Shown here: positions 41,860 to 50,921 of the stretch, one piece after another
Position numbering within the stretch: position 1 is the first letter of the stretch
Layout: each line of letters begins with the position of its first letter
NCBI GenBank assembly: GCA_023395555.1
Contig: JAEWYQ010000024.1
Location: 58,524-122,523 of the forward strand
DNA: 64,000 bases
Source of the DNA: Bacillota bacterium
GTDB lineage: Bacteria; Bacillota; Clostridia; Lachnospirales; Lachnospiraceae
Direction: 5' to 3'
Notes under the pieces: model-generated
What the model was told of the DNA's origin: nothing
Database searches by the model: none
What the model saw: the letters and a program-made list of their open reading frames with translations, nothing else
Made by a program: the position numbers and the translations under genes

Positions 41860-44381
41860 TGTGGGTATATACCCTGCTGCCAAAAATTCTTAATATGAGC
41901 CTTACTGCGGGGATTGTTATTGTCAGTGTACTGATCGTCCGCATCCCGTTGAAAAAGGCGCCCCGGATATTCTCCTATGCACTTTGGGCAGTGGTATTGT
42001 TCCGGCTGGTATGCCCCGTGTCCTTTTCCTCAGAATTATCCCTCCTGGGCATCTTTCATACACCTGCCCCGACAAACAACAGCATCGCCTATATTCCTCC
42101 CGATATCGTTCATACCCCTTCCCCCCAGGTGGATCTGCCCCTGCCGGGGATCAGTGAGGCCATCAACCGCAGGCTGCCCCAAGGGGAGGAACAGACTGTT
42201 GCTGACCCGCTGGAATGGCGGATGGCTGCCGCAACAATTGTCTGGCTCTCCGGCATGGGAGCGATGCTGCTGTACAGCGGTATTTCCCTGCTGCTTCTGC
42301 GCCGGAAGCTCATCGGTGCGGTGCATTTGCGCGATAATATCTATCTGGCCGACCACATCCCTACCCCCTTTGTACTGGGTATGATACGACCAAAAATCTT
42401 CCTTCCGTCAATCCTGGCGGAGCAGGAGCAGAGCTATATTCTTCTCCATGAACAGACCCATATCCGCCGCCTTGACCATGTCTTTAAGGTGGCCGCCTTC
42501 CTGGCGCTGACAGTTCATTGGTTCAATCCCCTTGTGTGGGCGGCCTTTGTGACCTTTACAAAGGATATGGAGATATCCTGTGATGAACATGTCCTGAGGA
42601 AAATGGGAGGAGAGATAAGGCAGGCATATTCCTCCTCCCTTCTGTCCCTGGCGACCGGACGGCATTTTATTAACGGCAGTCCCCTTGCCTTTGGGGAAGG
42701 GAATATCAAGGAAAGAATCCGGAATGCCATGGGCTTCAAAAAACCTGCCATGTGGGTTAGTATTGCTTCGCTTCTCCTTGTAGCGGCTCTAAGCATCGGC
42801 CTGGCCGCTAACCAGGTTAAATCCGATCCTTCCTCCGGCTGGAAGTCATACCAGTTCCCGGCTCTTCTGTATGACCGGGTCACCCTCCAAACAGAAGCCA
42901 ATGTGTACCCGCCTTCCTTTGAAGCCATCCAAGCCGTGCTGACCAATGAGCAAATGGAGAGCAGCATTAATTGCGGCCTTGCTTTTGTCCTGACTAAGCA
43001 GGTGGGAGATAGCTGGAGGATTGTGCCATTTAGAGAAGATCTGGCCTTCACAGAGGAGGCTCTCCCTCTCCCCCTCGGAAGCAGCCAGACATACCGCCTG
43101 ACCCCTGATATGCTTTCGGTTAAGCTGGATGCCGGGAATTACCGTATTGCCACTGATATCTGGTATCCCGCTCCCGAGCTGCTGCCCGACACATGGGAGA
43201 CAAGGGAGAAACGGACTGTCTGGGCAGACTTCACCATAACCCTTCCTGACAGCACCGGCTGGCAGGATATCCGCATCGGTATGCCGCTGGATGATGTTCA
43301 TGGGATCATGGGAGAACCTGCCGGTATGCTTTTCGGCTTTTGGGGAGAGATTTATCCTCTGGAAAATGGCTCACAGATTATCATTTACTACAATAGCGAA
43401 GCCCTGGTATCTCATATCCGACTGACTCAACCGCCAACGGATGCCTCTCCCTCTGACTCCGGCAAGGACCTGACTAATGCCCCACCTTCTGCCTCCGACG
43501 AAGCTCCTTCTCCTTCGGAGGCACCGGCTGCACCCGCCCTGGAGCTCATCGCCGAAGTGGATTTAGACAGGGACGGTCAAGGGGATTCCCTCTGTCTTGA
43601 CCGGTCTGGGATGCCGGACGAAGCTTATATCACTCTTCGTGTTTTTAATGATAATAATAACGAGATCTGGAGCCAAGACGCCGGTCTTCCCCATGCAGGC
43701 TGGCAGTCCCTCTTCCTTTGCAAGCTGGATGGGGAGTACTATCTCCTGCGCTATAATCCCAGCATGTATCAAGGCTCCTGTTATTATTACTATACCCTTT
43801 TTACACTGGAAGGCGGCCAGGAGAAGATCATCCAATCCAATCAGCTGGAGTTTGACATAAACGGAACAAAGGAGCTGGACGTTCCGGGGATGATTGCCTT
43901 TGCAGAAGAAGTGAATAAGCTACTGGACAGCAGCACTCTGCTCATGAGTACAGAGGGCGGTCACTATACCTTCGGCCCGTCTTCCTCCGAAGACTTCTTT
44001 GAGCGGTATTCCTGGCTGGATAGCGTTCCGAAGCTCTATTCCGACAACGACAGCCTTGAAACGTGCCTGAGCATATACAGTGATTATGCCCTTTCAGCCC
44101 GCAAGCTCAGTGAGGAACAGACCTATCTTATAACGGAAACAGAAATTGCTTATGCGAAGGATGCCGTGCTCTCCTATTATGAAACCACCGTTTTCAAGGG
44201 CCAGGTGACCGATATCGCATGGATCTCAGATGCTGCAGAGTATCAGACGTCCATCCTTCCCCACAGGGTAAAAGACCAGGTAACCGCCTTCCATGTCACT
44301 ATGTCCGACCATGCCGTACGACAGATTATTCTTACCAAATCAAAGGACGGCGAATGGGAGGTCATTAACGAGGGTGTGTAA
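41859..44381 (+). CDS. BlaR1/MecR1-like M56 membrane protease with long extracytoplasmic region
   Basis: This is an 840-residue membrane protein. The N-terminal 310 residues hold membrane helices and the M56 zinc protease motif HEQTHIRRLDH (about residues 197-207), with MEISCDEHVLRKMG following. A helix at about 295-315 leads to a large outer part. Unlike BlaR1, this has no penicillin-binding SxxK/SxN domain. It instead has a beta-rich domain (about 330-440, ending DFTITLPD), a SmpA-like segment (DIRIGMPLDDVHGIMGEPAG), a Pro/Ser linker, a DLDRDGQGDSLCLD repeat-like domain and a final alpha/beta domain. It is the signal receiver for BlaI; the ligand is unknown. Confidence 0.88.
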   Translation: MWVYTLLPKILNMSLTAGIVIVSVLIVRIPLKKAPRIFSYALWAVVLFRLVCPVSFSSELSLLGIFHTPAPTNNSIAYIPPDIVHTPSPQVDLPLPGISEAINRRLPQGEEQTVADPLEWRMAAATIVWLSGMGAMLLYSGISLLLLRRKLIGAVHLRDNIYLADHIPTPFVLGMIRPKIFLPSILAEQEQSYILLHEQTHIRRLDHVFKVAAFLALTVHWFNPLVWAAFVTFTKDMEISCDEHVLRKMGGEIRQAYSSSLLSLATGRHFINGSPLAFGEGNIKERIRNAMGFKKPAMWVSIASLLLVAALSIGLAANQVKSDPSSGWKSYQFPALLYDRVTLQTEANVYPPSFEAIQAVLTNEQMESSINCGLAFVLTKQVGDSWRIVPFREDLAFTEEALPLPLGSSQTYRLTPDMLSVKLDAGNYRIATDIWYPAPELLPDTWETREKRTVWADFTITLPDSTGWQDIRIGMPLDDVHGIMGEPAGMLFGFWGEIYPLENGSQIIIYYNSEALVSHIRLTQPPTDASPSDSGKDLTNAPPSASDEAPSPSEAPAAPALELIAEVDLDRDGQGDSLCLDRSGMPDEAYITLRVFNDNNNEIWSQDAGLPHAGWQSLFLCKLDGEYYLLRYNPSMYQGSCYYYYTLFTLEGGQEKIIQSNQLEFDINGTKELDVPGMIAFAEEVNKLLDSSTLLMSTEGGHYTFGPSSSEDFFERYSWLDSVPKLYSDNDSLETCLSIYSDYALSARKLSEEQTYLITETEIAYAKDAVLSYYETTVFKGQVTDIAWISDAAEYQTSILPHRVKDQVTAFHVTMSDHAVRQIILTKSKDGEWEVINEGV

Positions 44382-44425
44382 TTACAACGATGTTCCATAT
44401 TTTTGTTGTTTCCTTTTTATTATAT

Positions 44426-44463
44426 AGAATGCGTCGGCAAGCACCTGCCTGCCGACGCATTCT
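44426..44463. terminator. hairpin between convergent genes
   Basis: AGAATGCGTCGGCA pairs perfectly with TGCCGACGCATTCT around a 10-base loop, between the M56 gene and the selD remnant. Confidence 0.8.
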
Positions 44464-44467
44464 ATTA

Positions 44468-44747
44468 TTATTTCACTATGATATAAAAATCTTCTTTTTT
44501 TGTTACATGACCAATGATTTCCGCACATGGAATACTGTCTTTTAACTGTGCCAAAAGCCGTGGTGCATCTTTTTCCGATACAGCCATCATCACTTTTGTC
44601 ATAGCCTACGATGAGCCTTTCATCATACCGGGAAGGAAACCCTTCCAGCAGCTGTGACAGCATGCCTACCCCTACTTTAGCTCCGCATCCCGCACAGGCT
44701 GCAAGCTTTGTCAGTTGTATCCTTTCGCATTCCTTGCCGGTTGACAT
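44468..44747 (-). pseudogene. selD: selenophosphate synthetase gene with large internal deletion
   Basis: The first 54 codons encode IQLTKLAACAGCGAKVGVGM and VGYDKSDD, the N-terminal catalytic and ATP-binding start of SelD. Directly after this, in a +1-shifted frame, the sequence encodes MMAVSEKDAPRLLAQLK and IIGHVTKKEDFYIIVK before TAA at 44468-44470. That is the extreme SelD C-terminus. About 250 of the usual 345 residues are missing at a junction near 44586. The protein cannot be functional. It is the last gene of a DUF3343/YedF/YedE cluster that normally accompanies selenium metabolism. Confidence 0.85.
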
Positions 44748-44766
44748 GTCAGCATCCCTCCTTGTA

Positions 44767-45015
44767 TTAACTATCCCGGGTTTTAAACAGAATTACATAG
44801 CCCTGCCCCTCTTCCCTTACTACCTGTTCTATCTCCCCATGGGGATCCTCCTGGGGGCGGTAATCCTCCGGCCCCTCAAAGCGGACACAGGTCCCGCAGG
44901 AGGAGCTGAGATTCCGGGGAACCGGCATAAGCTGAGGAGCCATATTCTCCTTCTGACATTCCTTCTTAAAACGAATAGCACCAAAATGAGAATAAAAGGT
45001 TGCAATATAATACAT
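44767..45015 (-). CDS. DUF3343 putative Se/S carrier-like protein
   Basis: This 82-residue protein starts MYYIATFYSHFGAIRFKKEC and has the conserved PVPRNLSSSCGTCVRF with two Cys in SCGTC. These are typical of the DUF3343 family found beside yedF and selD. The Cys pair could carry sulfide or selenide as a per(seleno)sulfide. A GGAGG site precedes the start. It lies between the selD remnant (19 bases away) and yedF (11 bases away), in the same operon. The biochemical function is not established in this entry. Confidence 0.88.
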   Translation of the reverse strand: MYYIATFYSHFGAIRFKKECQKENMAPQLMPVPRNLSSSCGTCVRFEGPEDYRPQEDPHGEIEQVVREEGQGYVILFKTRDS

Positions 45016-45026
45016 AGTGCCTCCTG

Positions 45027-45227
45027 TTATTTATAAATTCTAAGACGATATTCCCCATTTTCCTCATTGCTTTGTATTTCATAGCCCTGATGCTGTGCAA
45101 AGCGGGTGATATTCTCCAGCGCAGTCCTGTTGTCCACTAACATCTCATATTCCTTCTCGTTGGAAGTCATCGCTTTTTTTATCATAATCACCGGTTCCGG
45201 GCAGGAACGTCCTCTTGCATCTATCAT
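45027..45227 (-). CDS. yedF: YedF/TusA-like sulfur carrier, short form
   Basis: This 66-residue protein is a single TusA/SirA domain starting MIDARGRSCPEPVIMIKKAM, with the Cys-Pro-x-Pro motif that holds persulfide or perselenide. I choose the ATG at 45227, which has GAGG at good distance; the TTG at 45251 overlaps the ribosome site. Selenium-linked YedF proteins normally continue with a second DsrE-like domain to about 200 residues. That domain is absent here, so this form matches the stand-alone TusA type found with YeeE/YedE transporters. It lies between the DUF3343 and YedE genes. Confidence 0.88.
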   Translation of the reverse strand: MIDARGRSCPEPVIMIKKAMTSNEKEYEMLVDNRTALENITRFAQHQGYEIQSNEENGEYRLRIYK

Positions 45228-45309
45228 ACCAGTTTTCCTCTCTTTCCTCAATATCTGCAGGCAATTGCAAAAAATATATCGTTCGTAATTACCTACTCAA
45301 CACCCGCAT

Positions 45310-46377
45310 CTAATTTTTTTCTTTTTTTGTATTTAAAACTGCAATAATGAGAACCACTGCGATTCCCACAGCAACACCGATTTTACCATTGAGGGTCGGG
45401 CCCGCTGCGGAAGAAGCCATTGCAAAATTATGAGCAAATGCAGCTCCTGCTGCCAGTCCAAGCACGGTAACAGCAGAATCCGTATTTCCTTCTCCTGTCA
45501 ACACCAGCTGACGCAGGGGGCAGCCTCCTAATAAAACACAGGCAAATCCAACTAAAAGCATTCCCAACAGGTTCCATAATCCGTCTGTATGAGCAATGGG
45601 CTGTCCCGCAAATCCCGGATTGAAGTTTTTTGTAGCCATATTTACAATTAAGGCCGCCGCAAGAATTGCAACGAATCCGGCCATCAGTTTCCATTCTTTA
45701 AATAACACCACATCACGGATACCGCCAACCATGCAAAGTCTGGTTCTCTGTGCAAGGGCACCTACAATCAGTCCTGCTCCTAAGGAGATGGCGATGGCAG
45801 CGTGCTTCGCACCAGGGCCTCCTTCTGCCTCTGTAAAGAAAATAAATGCCGGAGCAGCAATCAACAGTACCAATAAAACAATCTGAACTGTCGGCATTAC
45901 TGCACCTTCTAATTTAGTCAAGGTATAAGTTCTCTTCAAGGTATAGCCTTTATTCAAGAAAAATACACCAGCCAGGATTCCAAGTACAAATCCGATGAGT
46001 CCGAAGATAGCATTCCAGTCTCCGCCTGCCAGACGCAGAATCATACGGAAGGGGCATCCCAAAAACATCAGGCAGCCAATCATAACAAAAAATCCGAGTA
46101 TAAATCTTGTCATGGGAGCAGACCCGCCTCTTGGTGTATACTCCTTCTTTACAATAGCCAGAATACAGGCTCCCAGAATCAGACCGATGATTTCCGGTCT
46201 TATGTACTGTACCGCTGCTGCCCGGTGGAGTCCCAAACCTCCCACGGTGTCACGGATGAAGCAGGCTATACAAAATCCCATATTGGCCGGATTTCCCAAA
46301 AACACCAGAAATCCTGCAATGCCCCCAATGATAAGACCCGCAAATATAATATTTCGCTTTTCCCCCGCTAATTTCAT
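45310..46377 (-). CDS. yedE: YedE/YeeE-family membrane transporter
   Basis: This 355-residue protein has about nine or ten membrane helices and Cys-containing pore motifs: MGFCIACFIRDT, MFLGCPFRMILRLAGGD, RTRLCMVGGIRD and LLGGCPLRQLVLTGEG. They match the two-fold YedE/YeeE repeat, which moves thiosulfate in the TsuA branch and is associated with selenium in the YedE branch. The start at 46377 has GGAGG eight bases before it; the ORF opens further upstream without a site. It is the first gene of the yedE-yedF-DUF3343-selD operon and diverges from the cysteine desulfurase gene. Confidence 0.93.
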   Translation of the reverse strand: MKLAGEKRNIIFAGLIIGGIAGFLVFLGNPANMGFCIACFIRDTVGGLGLHRAAAVQYIRPEIIGLILGACILAIVKKEYTPRGGSAPMTRFILGFFVMIGCLMFLGCPFRMILRLAGGDWNAIFGLIGFVLGILAGVFFLNKGYTLKRTYTLTKLEGAVMPTVQIVLLVLLIAAPAFIFFTEAEGGPGAKHAAIAISLGAGLIVGALAQRTRLCMVGGIRDVVLFKEWKLMAGFVAILAAALIVNMATKNFNPGFAGQPIAHTDGLWNLLGMLLVGFACVLLGGCPLRQLVLTGEGNTDSAVTVLGLAAGAAFAHNFAMASSAAGPTLNGKIGVAVGIAVVLIIAVLNTKKEKN

Positions 46378-46527
46378 AAATGTATCCTCCTTGATTATTG
46401 AATTGATAGGGTATTTCACATATAAGATTCTATCTCAACTATCTGATTTTGTATAATTGTTTTATTTTATTTTTTTATAGCACTTATAAGTTTTATCTAT
46501 AAATGTTCTAAAAATCAATATAGAAAA

Positions 46528-46556
46528 TTGCTTATCCATGAAAAAAACAGTATACT
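46528..46556 (+). promoter_or_regulatory. promoter of the cysteine desulfurase gene
   Basis: TTGCTT (46528-46533) and TATACT (46551-46556) are 17 bases apart, 56 bases before the start codon. Confidence 0.6.
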
Positions 46557-46611
46557 GTGATTAGGAAGCAATTATAATAAGAACGTACCACAGAAGGCCG
46601 GAGGTATCATT

Positions 46612-47763
46612 ATGAAGCGAATCTATCTGGACAATGCCAGCACCACATTTCCAAAACCGAAATGTGTTTCAGAAGCTATTTGCAGCTTTATAGAAGATTA
46701 CGGTGTCAATATTAACCGGGGAACCTATTCCACAGCCTATGATGCAGAGGAAATCGTATTTGATACCAGAGAACAGCTTTGCAGGCTGTTTCATTTTCCC
46801 GACTGTAAAAATGTTATCTTTACTCCCAATGTAACTGCCAGCTTAAATATCATATTAAAAGGCTTGCTGAAACCGGGGGATCATGTTCTGACCTCCTCTA
46901 TGGAGCACAATGCCGTTATGCGCCCCCTGGTCCAGCTGAAAGCACAGGGGATTTCCTTTGACCGGATTCCCTGTACCCTCCAGGGAGAATTGGTACTTTC
47001 CGCAATGGAGGATATGGTAAAACCGGATACCTGCGCCCTTGTTATTACCCATGCTTCCAATATCTGCGGAACCTTAATGCCCTTGGACGAATTGGGGGAC
47101 TTTTGTGAAAAACACCATCTTATTTTTATTGTAGACGCTGCCCAGACTGCCGGGGTTTTTCCCATTGATATGGAAGCCATGAAAATTGATGCCCTTTGCT
47201 TTACCGGACACAAAGGTTTATTAGGCCCCCAGGGAATCGGCGGTTTTATCCTGAGAGATGAACTGGCGGCACAGATTGATCCCCTTATCAGCGGAGGAAC
47301 GGGCAGCATTTCCCACCTGGAGGAAATCCCCGACTTTCTTCCTGACCGCTTTGAGCCTGGGACTTTGAACCTTCCCGGCATTGCAGGACTTCACGCTGCC
47401 CTTGCTTATCTGGAAACCACCGGCATTGAGAACATCAGAACAAAAGAGCTGAAGCTTACTTCTCTCTTTTTAAATGAATTGCAGTCTCTTAACCAGCTTC
47501 GTCTCATTGGAAAAAAGGATATAACAGATCGTGCCCCCGTGGTTTCTGTTCAGATGATAAGTCATGACAATGCCAAGGCAGCCTTTTATCTGGAGCGCGA
47601 ATTTGGAATCATGACCCGGGTTGGCCTTCACTGTGCTCCTCACGCACACAAAACATTAAATACCTATCCGGCGGGAACCATACGTTTTTCTTTTGGGCAC
47701 TATAATACCAAAGAGGATGTTATAACTGCCGTTACCGCACTAAAGCAGCTTTGTAGATCATAG
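46612..47763 (+). CDS. cysteine desulfurase-like PLP enzyme
   Basis: This 383-residue class V aminotransferase-fold enzyme removes sulfur from cysteine or selenium from selenocysteine. It begins [17 protein letters not shown]. The PLP Lys is at about 201 in [13 protein letters not shown], and the catalytic Cys lies near residue 340 in [14 protein letters not shown]. His in MEHNAV and Asp in [10 protein letters not shown] bind PLP. It belongs to the group of desulfurases that accompany YedE/YedF clusters and may supply persulfide or perselenide to the TusA-like carrier encoded divergently. The LysR gene follows 74 bases downstream. Confidence 0.93.
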   Translation: MKRIYLDNASTTFPKPKCVSEAICSFIEDYGVNINRGTYSTAYDAEEIVFDTREQLCRLFHFPDCKNVIFTPNVTASLNIILKGLLKPGDHVLTSSMEHNAVMRPLVQLKAQGISFDRIPCTLQGELVLSAMEDMVKPDTCALVITHASNICGTLMPLDELGDFCEKHHLIFIVDAAQTAGVFPIDMEAMKIDALCFTGHKGLLGPQGIGGFILRDELAAQIDPLISGGTGSISHLEEIPDFLPDRFEPGTLNLPGIAGLHAALAYLETTGIENIRTKELKLTSLFLNELQSLNQLRLIGKKDITDRAPVVSVQMISHDNAKAAFYLEREFGIMTRVGLHCAPHAHKTLNTYPAGTIRFSFGHYNTKEDVITAVTALKQLCRS

Positions 47764-47837
47764 CCGAAAGCGTCACAAGCACTCTTTGACCCCTTAATCA
47801 AGCATCACATTATAATTTCACACGAAAGGATATTATT

Positions 47838-48734
47838 ATGGATTTCAGACAATTGGAAATTTTTTGCGCCATTGCGGAATGGGGAAGCTTTTCCGAGGCA
47901 GCCAGACAGCTTTACCTCACTCAGCCTACCATAAGCAGCCATCTTCGCACCCTGGAGGAAATCTTAAATACACGTTTAATTGACCGTACCACCAAGACCA
48001 TGGCTCTTACCGAAGATGGAAAACAGTTTTACGAACATGCAAAAAACCTTCTTTGGCTGAGGGAAAAAACCTTAAAGGAATTCAATAAGACAAATCAGAA
48101 TATGATACAGTTTGGTGTTTCCTCTATTCCCTCTGCCTATCTTCTTCCAGAGATTTTATCCGCTTACCAGGAGCAGGATTCTTCTTTAACCTTTGATGTG
48201 GTTCAAGGGGACAGTGCTCAGATTATTGACAGAATACAGACAGGCACCTTGGACATGGGGATTACTGGCAGCTCCCTGAAAGATGAAAATTACTGCTGCA
48301 AGGCTATTTACCAGGACGAATTAGTTCTTGCTACCCCTGCAACGCCTTACTATAAGAAGTTAAAAAGGGAGGGCGTTTCTTTAAAACGCCTGCTACAGGA
48401 ACCCTTTCTGATGAGAGAATATGGCTCCGGCACCAAAAAGGAAGCGGATTCTTTTTTGGAATCCTTAAAGCTGGACACCACTGATTTAAAGGTAGCTGCC
48501 CGGATGAATGATCTGGAATCCATCAAACAATCCATTATTTATGGCTTCGGCATTTCCATCCTTTCCAAAAAAGTCACCAAGGATCTGGAACGTGATAACC
48601 GTGTCTTAGCCTTTCCCCTGGCAGAAGGGGGAGTCTACCGCAACTACTACTTAATCTACCGGAAATACAATATTCAAAACCGACAGCTTTTAAAATTTAT
48701 CCAATTTATAGAAGAGTATTTTAAAGCGGTATAG
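47838..48734 (+). CDS. LysR-family transcriptional regulator
   Basis: This 298-residue regulator has an N-terminal winged helix-turn-helix (FCAIAEWGSFSEAARQLY, then LTQPTISSHLRTLEE) and an effector-binding domain starting QFGVSSIPSAYLLPEIL. It is closest to the CysL/selenium-metabolism type of LysR proteins by context. It is transcribed with the cysteine desulfurase and probably controls the divergent yedE operon, although no LysR T-N11-A box could be picked out with certainty in the 234-base intergenic region. Confidence 0.92.
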   Translation: MDFRQLEIFCAIAEWGSFSEAARQLYLTQPTISSHLRTLEEILNTRLIDRTTKTMALTEDGKQFYEHAKNLLWLREKTLKEFNKTNQNMIQFGVSSIPSAYLLPEILSAYQEQDSSLTFDVVQGDSAQIIDRIQTGTLDMGITGSSLKDENYCCKAIYQDELVLATPATPYYKKLKREGVSLKRLLQEPFLMREYGSGTKKEADSFLESLKLDTTDLKVAARMNDLESIKQSIIYGFGISILSKKVTKDLERDNRVLAFPLAEGGVYRNYYLIYRKYNIQNRQLLKFIQFIEEYFKAV

Positions 48735-48754
48735 CACTTATTATGCTATACCGC
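48726..48754. terminator. bidirectional terminator overlapping the LysR stop codon
   Basis: GCGGTATAGCA pairs perfectly with TGCTATACCGC around a 7-base loop, and the LysR TAG stop lies in the first arm. It also serves the convergent LacI gene. Confidence 0.8.
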
Positions 48755-48810
48755 CGATTATTGAGATACTTTCGTCCTTTTATATAGACCTATTTATAAA
48801 CGCAATATCC

Positions 48811-49782
48811 TCATTTCTTCCGAACCACCAGACATGGAGTCACCTTGTCCTCAATGACTTTAGAAGCAGCCTTGCCTGCCAAAGCATCTAATACGATGTC
48901 CACACATTTTTGGGCCAGCAGATCTATTGGCTGAGAGACCGCGGCGACATCCAGTAATTCCATCCAGGGCATATCATCAAATACCACCAGGTGAGATTCC
49001 TTAAAATTCTTGATTTTCAAGGATTTAATGGCCTTTAAAGTGTCAATCCCCAAAAGGTTCGTGCCGGCTATGATGGCATCCGGATTATTTTTTATAATAA
49101 AGCGTTTGATTTCCTCCTCCGTTGAGACATTGGGAGGCAGTTTTAAGATCAAATCCTCTTCCAAGGGCAGGTTATGCTCTTTATAAGCCTTTTTATAGCC
49201 CTCTGACCGGTGAGGTGTGAACTTAATATTAATGGATAATAAGCCAATCCGCCTGTATCCCTTGCCGATCAGATGGTTTGCGGCCAAATAAGCGCCATAG
49301 CTGTCGTCCACACAGATGGAGTCAATCCCCTTATATGCTTTTCGGTATAATTGAACGATGGGTATATTCCTTTTTTTAATGGTATCGATCAACCGCTTAT
49401 TCTGATCCGATACCGGAGTCATAATAATAGCATCCACCCGGTTTGCCAAAAGCATTTCCAGTACTTCCATTTCAATCTGTACGTTCTCGTAAGAATATCC
49501 GATCAGAACCTGATATTTATGCTCCCTCAGCCTATTGACCAAATAACCTAAGGTAATATTGTAAAAGTAGTTGTTGATATCGGAAACGATGATACCGATG
49601 GTATTACTTTTTCCATTTCTCAGATTCTTGGCGTTGGAGTTCGGAATATACCCCAGTCTGTCACATGCCTGATGAATCCGCTCCTGCAATTCATCATTGA
49701 CATGTCCGCTGTTTCTTACCACTCTTGACACGGTGGACACCGAGGTGCCCACTTCGCGTGCTACATCCCTTAAAGTTACCAT
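48811..49782 (-). CDS. LacI-family transcriptional regulator
   Basis: This 323-residue repressor has the N-terminal helix-turn-helix and hinge (VTLRDVAREVGTSVSTVSRV, then GYIPNSNAKNLRNGKSNTIG) and a periplasmic-binding-like effector domain. It is the last gene of the GH32-Opp operon, whose promoter carries two copies of the palindrome TGACAACGTTGTCA. That palindrome is typical of LacI-family sites, with a central CpG. It probably represses the operon in the absence of its sugar. A GGAG site precedes the ATG. Confidence 0.94.
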   Translation of the reverse strand: MVTLRDVAREVGTSVSTVSRVVRNSGHVNDELQERIHQACDRLGYIPNSNAKNLRNGKSNTIGIIVSDINNYFYNITLGYLVNRLREHKYQVLIGYSYENVQIEMEVLEMLLANRVDAIIMTPVSDQNKRLIDTIKKRNIPIVQLYRKAYKGIDSICVDDSYGAYLAANHLIGKGYRRIGLLSINIKFTPHRSEGYKKAYKEHNLPLEEDLILKLPPNVSTEEEIKRFIIKNNPDAIIAGTNLLGIDTLKAIKSLKIKNFKESHLVVFDDMPWMELLDVAAVSQPIDLLAQKCVDIVLDALAGKAASKVIEDKVTPCLVVRKK

Positions 49783-49837
49783 TATTTACAATCTCCTATT
49801 CATTAAATCAAAGGAAGAATCTTTTTACATTTGTACT

Positions 49838-50707
49838 CTATCTGGCAATTCCGTCCGGTGAAACCGCAGGCACATCAGATACTTTGATATAGTCGTAACG
49901 AATATCAGACTGCCAGCCTCTCAGCCCGAAACCACCGGCCCAATAAGGCACCTCATACTCCAGTACAAGCTTATCATCGATGAACATGGATAAGGTTACA
50001 TATTGATTCGCATCTTCATCCTCCCGATAACGTCCAATAATAGTATATACATATTCTTTTCCAGATTCAAGAGAAAAATCAGCGATCCACCCACGATCCG
50101 GAAATTCATTCTTATTATTGGAAGCAATCGGACCTCCGTCCGTATTCCCAGCCTTCCATAGATTCACGGTAGATACCTCGGTTCCCCAGGCAAGAGCTGC
50201 ATCATACCTGCCCTCCGCAGATACGAACATAGGAACACCGCCGTCATTGCTCAAGCCTTTGTTCTCAGTCGGCAAGAATACCTTTGTTTCAATGCAGAAG
50301 TCCTTTAGAAAAACTTCTGTCCCTGTTTCATCGGGGGTGCCAAAGTAAATTGCCGCCCAGTCCTCGGGATTTTTGGATACCGCCCAGCCGTTGCCCTTCT
50401 CATCCTTGACTACCATAAAACCGGCACCCTCGGACGCCACATTGGGTACATCGGCCCCGTCTTCCACATCATCAAAGGTAAAATCCACATATACCTTATT
50501 GCCTGCTGCTTCTTCCTCCTGTACCGGTTCCTCACCCTCCGGCTCATCTGCATCGGTCTCCGGCTCCTCTGTCCCCTGGGGTGCCGCTGTCGGCGCCCCG
50601 GTAGGGGTCGGTGTCTCCTTGGGATTCTCCTTCTTCTCACATGCGGCCAGTCCGAGACCGATTACCAGAACCGCGGCTAACATTAACATAGATCTTTTCA
50701 TTTTCAT
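49838..50707 (-). CDS. lipoprotein with concanavalin-like (LamG/DUF1080-type) domain
   Basis: This 289-residue lipoprotein has signal VLVIGLGLAAC (Cys23), then an acidic Thr/Pro/Glu linker to about residue 65 and a beta-sandwich domain: YVDFTFDDVEDGADVPNV, WAAIYFGTPDETG, FCIETKVFLP, YTIIGRYRED and LSMFIDDKLVLEYEVPYW. This pattern resembles the exo-inulinase/levanase C-terminal and DUF1080 concanavalin-like domains, so a non-catalytic fructan-binding role is a reasonable guess. It lies between the small membrane protein and the LacI gene in the GH32-Opp operon. Confidence 0.75.
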   Translation of the reverse strand: MKMKRSMLMLAAVLVIGLGLAACEKKENPKETPTPTGAPTAAPQGTEEPETDADEPEGEEPVQEEEAAGNKVYVDFTFDDVEDGADVPNVASEGAGFMVVKDEKGNGWAVSKNPEDWAAIYFGTPDETGTEVFLKDFCIETKVFLPTENKGLSNDGGVPMFVSAEGRYDAALAWGTEVSTVNLWKAGNTDGGPIASNNKNEFPDRGWIADFSLESGKEYVYTIIGRYREDEDANQYVTLSMFIDDKLVLEYEVPYWAGGFGLRGWQSDIRYDYIKVSDVPAVSPDGIAR

Positions 50708-50741
50708 ACTTCATCCTCCAATATTAATTAGTTTATTAGCT

Positions 50742-50921
50742 TCAATACCTATCCTTTTTCATCACCAGCCGGATACCAACTGCCAGGATGAGAAAGGATA
50801 TGATTGCACTAACCATTGTAACCTTGAACTCCAGCGTTCCTTTATCAACGATAAATAACGTAAAAACGGATAAAAGAAATAATACAAATGCAAACTTCAG
50901 AAAAAAACTTATATTTCCCAT
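50742..50921 (-). CDS. small two-helix membrane protein in the GH32-Opp operon
   Basis: This 59-residue frame begins [20 protein letters not shown] and ends RLVMKKDRY before TGA. It has two hydrophobic segments (about 5-24 and 34-52) separated by a short charged turn (DKGTLEFK). Its start overlaps the end of the ATPase gene by 13 bases, with AGGGG upstream, so it is probably translationally coupled. It fills the 200-base space before the lipoprotein gene. The function is unknown; a helper of the transporter is possible. Confidence 0.65.
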   Translation of the reverse strand: MGNISFFLKFAFVLFLLSVFTLFIVDKGTLEFKVTMVSAIISFLILAVGIRLVMKKDRY

